Source: Candidatus Bathyarchaeota archaeon (GTDB taxonomy: Archaea; Thermoproteota; Bathyarchaeia; Bathyarchaeales; Bathyarchaeaceae). From it: a stretch of DNA of 12,442 bases. This document shows positions 6,191 to 12,442 of this stretch, in pieces; positions within the stretch are counted from its first letter, which is position 1, and each line of letters begins with the position of its first letter. The stretch spans positions 1 through 12,442 of the forward strand of contig JAPUUO010000034.1 in the NCBI GenBank assembly GCA_026967815.1, read 5' to 3'. The notes below the pieces were generated by a model. That model did not search any database. It had not been told where the DNA came from and saw only the letters and a program-made list of their open reading frames with translations. Both the position numbers and the translations under genes were made by a program.

Positions 6191-9060
6191 GCTTCCCTCA
6201 CGATCCTCTCAAGTCTTGACGTATACCTCTTCGCCATAATTATGACCGGGATTATTGTAGAGATAAACACTAGCGCGAAACAGGAGATAAGCGTGAGTAA
6301 GGTGTCCATTGGGAACACCATGTGATGAGTCAAAGGAGAATAGGAGTAAGGTGTGATGTTGGCAGCAGCCACGTTTCCACGCACAATGAGTAAGCCTCCA
6401 ACTGCACCCAGCAAGACAGCGAAAACCACAACAGCCAAGTTCTCAGTTAGCAACATTGTGATCAACTGCTTAAAGGAAAGACCGCGCACACACATTATGG
6501 ACACCTCTTTCCGCCTCTCCTTTAGGCTTACAAAGGTTACTAAAGCTGTTCCCAGAGAAGCCGCCAACACGGCGAAGGCCACACCTAGACGCTGAACGTT
6601 TAAAGACCCGCTAATCATGATGTTGCTCTGCCACTCTTCTAACTGCTCCGCAACCGCGTTGACCACGCCAACATTGTCAAGGTCGAGTCCACGAATTTGG
6701 TCCACCACGGCTTTACCATCCGCTCCTGTATTCAGTTTCACCAGAATCCTTCCTGACGCATAGACACCGTCGCTTACCATATCATAAAACCCCTCAGGCA
6801 CATAAGACCAAAAGGATGAAACAGAGCTATAGCCGAAGAAAGGCGTCTGCTGGGATTCAAGACCGAAAAACCCTACTACCTTCAAGCTGTTGGTCTTGCT
6901 CATTCCTAAGTCCCCAAAAGTCAACGAGATAGCTTGATTTACATGCAGATTAAGTCTTGAAGCCACACTGCGTTCCAAGACTATTGTGTTGTTATCTTCT
7001 GTCATATGTTGAACGGCTGTTGTTACATCACTTCCGGTGAATAATTCTCCTTCGTAATAGGCGGTTGCAAGCCACACTTCAGGATCAACAGCCCTAAGAT
7101 TGACTGTTCCAACAGATGATCGTCCACTAAAAGCGTATTCTATGGTCACAGACTCCACATCTGAAAGGTCTGCCAATTTGGCCATGACCGATGAAGCATT
7201 CGTAAGAGTGTTCAGCGAGACGCTGATATCGGCGCCCACATTGAATCTGATTTGTCGGACTGTGAAATCCCTTTCGCTGGCATAAACTCCGATTATCTGG
7301 ACGCTATAGCCCAAGATCAGAGCAATGAGAAACGCTACAGCAGCAGCACGAGCGGGATTCCTTTGCACATTTCTGGTGGCTAAAGCGCCGAGGTCTCCGA
7401 GAAAACTCGTTGCCTTGGTGGTTAACTCCTGAAATTTCATGGAACCACGAATGAGTAGCTTGGTTAAGCCCCAGAAGAACAGCACAGGACCAAGGCCGAG
7501 GCCCATTGTAAAACCGGAAATCCCATAGCCCAACACGAAAGTGTCAAATGCCGTCCATGCATTCAATAGGATCATCGCAATTATGTTATAAGTGGGTGGA
7601 CGGCCTGCGGTTATGGCGAACAGGTTGATTCCAAGAAGAAGCATGATGATTTTGTAGGAACCTAGAATAAAGGCAGCCCAAGGCCACTTCCTCTTGTAGG
7701 GTCTGACTTCTTCCATGTACCGGTACTCCTTCAAGGCGTCTACCGCGTTGAGTTTGGAGGCTCTTCTGGCCGATCGAAACACTGAAAGGAAAACTAAGAA
7801 CAAGCTGAAAATCAACGCCAAAATGACTGTGTCTAATCCTATGGCTGGGATCTCACTGAACATATATCCTCCACTAGCTCCAAAAAATGGGGTTAAGAAA
7901 ACGCCTAGGACAACTCCTAGGATACCGCCAGCTAATCCGATTAAGAAAGCTTCGGCCAGAAACAAACGTAAGAGTTGTCTTGCCGAGAAACCCTTTGTCA
8001 ACAGAAGCCCTATCTCGCGGCGCCTCAAATTAAAAGAGACATCAGAGACGGTTGCTCCCATATACCAAGCCATAAAAAACACTGGAATGCCAGTGACGAA
8101 AAAACTGAGCCTCATGGTCTGGGACACAAATCGATAGCTGTTCAACACGTTCTCTAGATAGTTCTCTGCATAAGCTCCCCAATTCAAAACCTTATTGGTA
8201 ATCTGCGACGTTATGATCTTAACTTTGTCTACCGCTTCATCTATGCTCCATGGTCCAATCAATGTTCCGCGATCAAGGTAGACCAAGATGTCCGTATTAA
8301 CGGGACCAAAAGAAGGAGACATAGCGTAGACTGTGTCGAGAAGTTCAGCAAAGGTTCTGTTCCAATCGGCAATCAAAAGATTTTGTAAGTAAACGTATTC
8401 TTGAGAATTGGCTCGTAGGATACCGGGACCTGAATACGTATAGTACTGACCTAAAGCGATCAGAGACGCCTTGTCATCAAGTTCAACAAAACCCGCCACC
8501 GTAAGGTTTAGGACTATCCAACCTGCTTGCGGTGGTATTCGAATCTCCCCTCCGAGCCACACTGAAATATTAACCGGCAAAACATCCCCTATCTGCAAGT
8601 CGTTCGCGCTTGGAGAATCAACCCACACGTAGGTTTCATTGACCCCGAGCGAGGGAGTGCCATCGGGCAGCACGGTTAGCCCCTCATAGACTCTTGATTT
8701 CTCAGAGATTCCTGCAACCTCAAAATGCATCGTTGTATTAGTATCGGGCAAGTGAATAGGCCAGCCTCCCCTGGAAATCACTTCGGTTTCAACTACGCCT
8801 TCGATCCTGGAGCTGGAAACAAGGTTGGCTACTTCTGTGGCATTTTCTGAGGACCAGACGCTCTCCTTTTCCCAGCCGGCTCTCACCACGATATCTACTG
8901 CAACTCTGCTGAGCTGTTGGTCCAGAGCCTGCTTTGCCACAGTATCGGCGCCTATGTTTATGCCAGCGAAAAAGGTTGAAGCCAGCACTGTTCCCAACAA
9001 GAGCGCTGCGAAAAATTGCCACGAACGGACGACTCTCTTGAACGCGTAAGAAAGCGACAA
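6187..9060 (-). CDS. FtsX/MacB-family ABC transporter permease with two large extracellular domains
   Basis: This 957-aa membrane protein has two FtsX-type modules in one chain. TM1 is at about 15-35, followed by a large extracellular domain (about 36-315), then a TM bundle at 318-337, 367-391 and 409-428 containing the module-1 core RRREIGLLLTKGFSARQL. A middle membrane block lies at about 460-535. The second module begins at TM 573-592, has an extracellular domain (about 595-820), then TMs near 822-846, 865-893 and 918-944 with the core ERRKEVSIMCVRGLSFKQL. Several NxS/T sequons (N73, N108, N141) lie in the first ectodomain. Relatives act in lipoprotein or peptide export and stress signalling. 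The start is TTG at 9060, the first usable codon after an in-frame TAG; no strong SD precedes it. It overlaps its ATPase gene, so the two form an operon. Family assignment is firm; substrate is unknown. Confidence 0.9.
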   Translation of the reverse strand: MSLSYAFKRVVRSWQFFAALLLGTVLASTFFAGINIGADTVAKQALDQQLSRVAVDIVVRAGWEKESVWSSENATEVANLVSSSRIEGVVETEVISRGGWPIHLPDTNTTMHFEVAGISEKSRVYEGLTVLPDGTPSLGVNETYVWVDSPSANDLQIGDVLPVNISVWLGGEIRIPPQAGWIVLNLTVAGFVELDDKASLIALGQYYTYSGPGILRANSQEYVYLQNLLIADWNRTFAELLDTVYAMSPSFGPVNTDILVYLDRGTLIGPWSIDEAVDKVKIITSQITNKVLNWGAYAENYLENVLNSYRFVSQTMRLSFFVTGIPVFFMAWYMGATVSDVSFNLRRREIGLLLTKGFSARQLLRLFLAEAFLIGLAGGILGVVLGVFLTPFFGASGGYMFSEIPAIGLDTVILALIFSLFLVFLSVFRSARRASKLNAVDALKEYRYMEEVRPYKRKWPWAAFILGSYKIIMLLLGINLFAITAGRPPTYNIIAMILLNAWTAFDTFVLGYGISGFTMGLGLGPVLFFWGLTKLLIRGSMKFQELTTKATSFLGDLGALATRNVQRNPARAAAVAFLIALILGYSVQIIGVYASERDFTVRQIRFNVGADISVSLNTLTNASSVMAKLADLSDVESVTIEYAFSGRSSVGTVNLRAVDPEVWLATAYYEGELFTGSDVTTAVQHMTEDNNTIVLERSVASRLNLHVNQAISLTFGDLGMSKTNSLKVVGFFGLESQQTPFFGYSSVSSFWSYVPEGFYDMVSDGVYASGRILVKLNTGADGKAVVDQIRGLDLDNVGVVNAVAEQLEEWQSNIMISGSLNVQRLGVAFAVLAASLGTALVTFVSLKERRKEVSIMCVRGLSFKQLITMLLTENLAVVVFAVLLGAVGGLLIVRGNVAAANITPYSYSPLTHHMVFPMDTLLTLISCFALVFISTIIPVIIMAKRYTSRLERIVREA

Positions 9061-9107
9061 ATCTTCAACCAGCTATGATACAGCAGATTTCAGTCAGTTC
9101 ACTTGAT

Positions 9108-9115
9108 ATTTAAAT
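9108..9115 (-). promoter_or_regulatory. Palindromic TATA box (ATTTAAAT) for the ABC operon
   Basis: ATTTAAAT is its own reverse complement and lies about 50 nt before the permease TTG at 9060. Transcription would start near 9085 with a leader of about 25 nt. Being symmetric, it could also fire toward elp3, which would give about an 80-nt leader. Confidence 0.4.
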
Positions 9116-9170
9116 CTATTTTTTAGAACAAACAAGGCCAATGATGGAAGGATTGTCATTCCAAAGGAAC

Positions 9171-9179
9171 ACTTTATCT
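9171..9179 (+). promoter_or_regulatory. TATA-like box for elp3
   Basis: ACTTTATCT is preceded by a purine-rich, BRE-like AAAGGAAC. The expected transcription start near 9200 leaves a short leader that contains the SD AGGAT (9206-9210). This supports the start at 9217 and would exclude the in-frame ATG at 9193. Confidence 0.35.
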
Positions 9180-9216
9180 GAAAGCAACCAAAATGCATAA
9201 CTCGCAGGATATATGC

Positions 9217-10809
9217 ATGAACAGCCGAATCAACAGAGAAATCATCGAAATCCTCCTGGAAATTCCACTGCCTACAACCAAGGATGTCAGTGTAGCCAAG
9301 AGGAAAATCGCAGAGAAACATCATCTGAAAAGGATTCCGTCAAACTCTGAACTGATAAGATGTCTCAAACCACACGAAAAGAACAAGTTGCTTCCTATTT
9401 TACGCCGAAAAACCACACGCACAATTTCAGGCGTTACTGTCATAGCCGTTATGACCAAGCCTTGGCCATGTCCACAGAAACAACCATGCGCGTACTGCCC
9501 AGGCGGTCCACCGTATGGAGTTCCTCAAAGCTATACGGGTCATGAACCCGCCGCAATGCGAGGCCTACAAAGCAGTTTTGACCCATACTTGCAGGTCAAA
9601 AACCGCACACACCAACTGCAAGCTATAGGACACAATGTTGACAAGGTGGAACTAATAGTAATGGGCGGAACCTTTCCAAGCACACCCATTGAATATCAAG
9701 AAACCTTCATCAAAGGATGCCTTGACGCCATCACTGAGCAAAAATCATCTTCACTTAAACAAGCAAGGGCAAATGCCGAGACAAGCAGAATACGCAACGT
9801 AGGCATCACTGTGGAAACACGTCCCGATTGGGCTAAACGGGAACACATAGACCACATGCTACACATGGGCGTAACCCGCGTAGAGCTCGGGGTCCAAAAC
9901 ATCCACGACGACATCTACACACTTGTCAATCGTGGACACACAGTTCGGGACGTCATCGAAGCCACCCGCACATTGAAAGATGCAGGATTAAAAGTGGTAT
10001 ATCACCTTATGCCCGGACTGCCAGGCTCAAACTTTCAACGAGACTTAAAAGCTTTCAAAAAGATCTTCACTGACGCCAACTTCAAACCCGACATGATTAA
10101 AATCTACCCTTGCCTCGTCCTGAGAGGAACTAAAACCTATGAATGGTGGAAAAACGGCGAATACAAACCCTACACAAACGAAGAAGCAGCGAGGCTCATT
10201 TGTGAACTGAAAAAGCAAATTCCACCCTGGATTCGAATAATGCGAGTGCAAAGAGACATCCCAGCCTATCTGATTGAAGCAGGAGTAAACCGTGGCAATC
10301 TCCGCGAACTGGTTCAGCAAAAACTTCGAGAACAAAAAATGCGGTGTCGATGCATAAGATGCCGAGAAGTTGGACACCGCTGGCTAAAGGATCGAGTTAA
10401 ACCCAACCCAAACAACATCAAAATACAAACAACCAAGGAAAAAGCAGCTGAAGGCGAAGACATCTTCATTTCTGCTGAGGATTCAGCTAGCGATGTGCTC
10501 ATAGGCTACTTAAGACTCCGAATCCCCTCTCAAAAAGCACACAGACCTGAAATCAGCAAAAAGCCTTGCTCAATAATACGCGAGCTCCACATCTACGGTC
10601 CTCTGGTTCCAGTTGGAAAACAAATAGTCAAAGCATGGCAACACAAAGGCTACGGAGAAATCCTCCTCGCCGAAGCAGAACGCATATCCAAAGAAGAATA
10701 CAACCTTGAAAAGATTGTTGTTACAAGCGCGTTGGGAACAAAACAATACTACAAACGGCATGGCTACAACCACGATGGGCCTTATCAGTCAAAATCTTTA
10801 CTTGATTAA
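9217..10809 (+). CDS. elp3: Elp3: radical SAM / GNAT tRNA uridine-34 modification enzyme
   Basis: Elp3 uses S-adenosylmethionine and acetyl-CoA to build the cm5U-type side chain at wobble uridine 34 of tRNAs; archaea carry it without the other Elongator subunits. The 530-aa protein has the usual length. Numbered from 9217, an N-terminal basic tRNA-binding region is followed by the radical SAM cluster motif with C85, C91 and C94 (CPQKQPCAYCPGG, spacing CX5CX2C) and the barrel (VELIVMGGTFPS, VTRVELGVQN). A Cys-rich segment (MRCRCIRCRE) is the expected extra zinc site, and the C-terminal GNAT acetyltransferase domain carries QHKGYGE (475-481) for acetyl-CoA and KQYYKRHGY. ATG 9217 is preferred over the in-frame ATG 9193 because AGGAT (9206-9210) lies 6 nt upstream of it. 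It sits next to gatDE, another tRNA function, but has its own spacer and promoter region. Confidence 0.95.
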   Translation: MNSRINREIIEILLEIPLPTTKDVSVAKRKIAEKHHLKRIPSNSELIRCLKPHEKNKLLPILRRKTTRTISGVTVIAVMTKPWPCPQKQPCAYCPGGPPYGVPQSYTGHEPAAMRGLQSSFDPYLQVKNRTHQLQAIGHNVDKVELIVMGGTFPSTPIEYQETFIKGCLDAITEQKSSSLKQARANAETSRIRNVGITVETRPDWAKREHIDHMLHMGVTRVELGVQNIHDDIYTLVNRGHTVRDVIEATRTLKDAGLKVVYHLMPGLPGSNFQRDLKAFKKIFTDANFKPDMIKIYPCLVLRGTKTYEWWKNGEYKPYTNEEAARLICELKKQIPPWIRIMRVQRDIPAYLIEAGVNRGNLRELVQQKLREQKMRCRCIRCREVGHRWLKDRVKPNPNNIKIQTTKEKAAEGEDIFISAEDSASDVLIGYLRLRIPSQKAHRPEISKKPCSIIRELHIYGPLVPVGKQIVKAWQHKGYGEILLAEAERISKEEYNLEKIVVTSALGTKQYYKRHGYNHDGPYQSKSLLD

Positions 10810-10888
10810 ATATGCCATTCATCAATAATCAACAATCAAATTTGAGAAATCCGTGTTCCATCCATAAAACCAACGCAAAAATGAATAG

Positions 10889-10898
10889 TTACATATAG
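10889..10898 (+). promoter_or_regulatory. TATA-like box for gatDE
   Basis: TTACATATAG lies about 45-50 nt before the gatD TTG at 10942. Initiation about 25 nt downstream (near 10918-10922) would leave a leader of about 20 nt with GGAG (10930-10933) as SD. The 132-nt spacer after elp3 makes an independent promoter likely. Confidence 0.4.
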
Positions 10899-10941
10899 CG
10901 AAATAGAGTGAGTTGTAATAGAACATGTTGGAGAAATAGAG

Positions 10942-12282
10942 TTGAGTGAACAGTTTCCAGGCTACAAGGAAGAAGCACTACAACTCTTGAAGCAAGCAAA
11001 AGCTGAGATAGGCGATATTGTCCGAGTAACCAAAAACGGAGAAACCTATGAAGGTATTTTGATTCCCCGAACAGAGTACGGTGATAAAAAACATGTTGTT
11101 ATCAAACTGACAAGCGGTTACAACATCGGAATCCGGATTACGCCCACTACGCGAATCGAAAAAGTTGGGGTGGGAGTCAAGCCGACTTTTGCAGCTCCGC
11201 CGCTTCCTCAACAGAGATTGGACCTACCAAAGGTCTCAATTATAAGCACAGGCGGCACAATCGCGAGTAGAGTAGACTATCGAACGGGTGGAGTGCGACC
11301 TGCCCTATCAGCCAGTGACCTTTACAGTGTTGTTCCTGAACTTTCGGAAATCGCCAGGATAGATGCTGAAATCCTTTTCAGTCTGTTCAGCGAGAATATT
11401 ACACCTAAACATTGGGTGAAAATAGCCAAAACCGCAACTAGAGTCATTGAAAACGGCGCAGCTGGCGTGGTGATTGCTCATGGAACCGATACGCTAGGCT
11501 ACACGGCTGCTGCTCTAAGCTTTGCTCTTCAAAATCTTTCAGTTCCAGTCATAATGGTGGCTTCTCAGAGATCGGCTGACAGACCAAGCTCAGATGCTGC
11601 AACAAATCTCATTGGCGCAGTCAAAGCAGCGGCTAGAGCGCCGTTCGCTGAGGTTGTGGTTGCCATGCACGAAACAGTTTCCGACAAGACCATAGTTTTC
11701 CATCGCGGAACCAAGGTGCGAAAGTGCCACACCAGTCGCCGAGACACCTTCCAATCCGTTAATGCTTCGTCACTTGGAAAAATCGATAACGGAGAGTTTT
11801 CCATGTTGGTTAAAGAATTCACTAAGCGGAATCTGTCTAGAAAGCTCGTTCTGAAGCCTGGCTTTGACGAAAAAGTGGCGCTTGTTAAGTTTCATCCGGG
11901 TTTGAATCCCAAGTTAATAGATTGGTATGTAAACAATGATTACAAAGGGATAGTTCTTGAGGGAACAGGACTAGGACACGTGGGGAACTACTGCTCTTCT
12001 GCTATAAAAAATGCCATACGAAATGATGTGGTTGTAGCAATGGCCTCACAGTGCATTTGGGGACGTGTAAACATGAATGTTTACAACCAAGGCAGGGATC
12101 TCCTCGCTCTCGGAGTGATTCCACTCGAAGATATGGTGCCCGAAACTGCTCTAGTGAAGCTCATGTGGATTTTCGGACAGACAAAAGATGTTGACGCAGC
12201 AAAGAGACTTCTGCCAACTAACATAGCCAATGAACTTTCGCCCAGAACTTTACACGAAGGAAAACGCGAGGAAAAATCATGA
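10942..12282 (+). CDS. gatD: Glutamyl-tRNA(Gln) amidotransferase subunit D
   Basis: GatD is the glutaminase/asparaginase-like subunit of the archaeal GatDE complex. It releases ammonia, which GatE uses to convert Glu-tRNA(Gln) to Gln-tRNA(Gln), replacing a glutaminyl-tRNA synthetase. The 446-aa protein has an N-terminal domain (about 20-80, GDIVRVTKNGETYEGILIPR) followed by an L-asparaginase fold. Catalytic residues are in place: T103 in STGGTIAS, T182 and D183 in HGTDTLGYTA, and K258 in HRGTKVRKCH. The later VLEGTGLGHVG motif is also typical. The start is TTG 10942, with GGAG (10930-10933) 8 nt upstream; the length matches the family. Its stop overlaps gatE by 4 nt, so the two subunits should be translated together. 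The N-terminal extension and the adjacent gatE distinguish it from a stand-alone asparaginase. Confidence 0.96.
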   Translation: MSEQFPGYKEEALQLLKQAKAEIGDIVRVTKNGETYEGILIPRTEYGDKKHVVIKLTSGYNIGIRITPTTRIEKVGVGVKPTFAAPPLPQQRLDLPKVSIISTGGTIASRVDYRTGGVRPALSASDLYSVVPELSEIARIDAEILFSLFSENITPKHWVKIAKTATRVIENGAAGVVIAHGTDTLGYTAAALSFALQNLSVPVIMVASQRSADRPSSDAATNLIGAVKAAARAPFAEVVVAMHETVSDKTIVFHRGTKVRKCHTSRRDTFQSVNASSLGKIDNGEFSMLVKEFTKRNLSRKLVLKPGFDEKVALVKFHPGLNPKLIDWYVNNDYKGIVLEGTGLGHVGNYCSSAIKNAIRNDVVVAMASQCIWGRVNMNVYNQGRDLLALGVIPLEDMVPETALVKLMWIFGQTKDVDAAKRLLPTNIANELSPRTLHEGKREEKS

Positions 12283-12442
12283 GTATAGACTATTCAAAAA
12301 TCGGACTGAAAGTCGGACTTGAGCTGCATCAACAACTCGACACCAAAGAGAAGCTTTTCTGCTCCTGCCCACCTCACCTTTTCAAAACTGAACCAGAAAC
12401 CACATTTCTGCGGAGACTGCGACCAACCCAAAGCGAGCTAGG
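12279..12442 (+). CDS. gatE: Glutamyl-tRNA(Gln) amidotransferase subunit E, N-terminal part
   Basis: GatE binds tRNA(Gln), phosphorylates the Glu carboxylate and transfers ammonia delivered from GatD. Only the first 54 codons are in the window; the frame is open to the right edge. The start reads MSIDYSKIGLKVGLELHQQL, followed by DTKEKLFCSCPP and then FLRRLRPTQSELG. KVGLExHQQLDTKxKLFCxC and RRLRPTxSELG are signature stretches of the GatB/GatE amidotransferase family, and the GatD neighbour makes GatE rather than GatB certain. ATG 12279 overlaps the gatD stop (ATGA), and GAGG (12268-12271) lies 7 nt upstream. The gene is cut by the window edge, not broken. Confidence 0.95.
   Translation, partial: MSIDYSKIGLKVGLELHQQLDTKEKLFCSCPPHLFKTEPETTFLRRLRPTQSEL

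Larger units (their letters stand above)
9061..9216. promoter_or_regulatory. Divergent promoter region between the ABC operon and elp3
   Basis: This region separates two head-to-head transcription units. It contains a palindromic TATA-like box at 9108-9115 and a second TATA-like box at 9171-9179. No gene is seen in it. Confidence 0.5.

Noticed and set aside
7715..8137. 140-codon plus-strand frame inside the permease gene
   Set aside because: It is antisense to a conserved FtsX core and transmembrane segments; composition is that of a complement shadow.
9193..9216. ATG 9193 as the elp3 start
   Set aside because: No SD precedes it, and the likely transcription start lies near 9200. ATG 9217 has AGGAT 6 nt upstream.
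1..12442. CRISPR arrays, insertion sequences, tRNA or rRNA genes
   Set aside because: I saw no regularly spaced repeats, no transposase-like frames or terminal repeats, and no tRNA cloverleaf or rRNA-like stretches in the non-coding spacers.

Overview
The window reads as archaeal chromosome. It carries the start of the archaea-specific GatD/GatE Glu-tRNA(Gln) amidotransferase, an archaeal-type Elp3, a TldD/TldE pair, AT-rich TATA-like boxes and Shine-Dalgarno (SD) sites matching an archaeal 16S 3' end. The overall character suggests the TACK side, perhaps Bathyarchaeia, but that placement is inference; no rRNA is present. Start-codon use is unusual: by reading frame and SD placement, five of the eight main genes appear to start with TTG.

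Layout. (1) 1-81, minus: possible 5' end of a gene leaving the left edge, weakly supported. (2) 182-1771, plus: a YtcJ-like amidohydrolase. (3) 1772-1967: a spacer with three small inverted repeats. (4) 1968-4708, plus: tldD and tldE, overlapping by 4 nt and closed by an 11-T tract. (5) 4709-5293: no intact gene, but on the minus strand a broken small helix-turn-helix (SANT/Myb-like) gene whose two halves lie in different frames and join cleanly if one base is removed. (6) 5294-9060, minus: a MacB/LolD-type ABC module of one 957-residue FtsX-family permease followed by its ATPase, overlapping by 4 nt. (7) 9061-9216: divergent promoter region. (8) 9217-10809, plus: Elp3. (9) 10942-12442, plus: gatD and the first 54 codons of gatE, overlapping by 4 nt and running off the right edge.

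How they fit together. Elp3 and GatDE are both tRNA-linked: wobble-uridine modification and Gln-tRNA(Gln) synthesis. TldD/TldE form a heteromeric metalloprotease in which only TldD carries the zinc site. The ABC module is a two-gene transporter or mechanotransmission unit of unknown substrate. All three obligate partner pairs (TldD/TldE, permease/ATPase, GatD/GatE) use 4-nt stop/start overlaps, implying translational coupling. No obvious new multi-gene system is visible. The most interesting item is the split DNA-binding gene at 4926-5172, which ordinary gene calling would miss or misassign.
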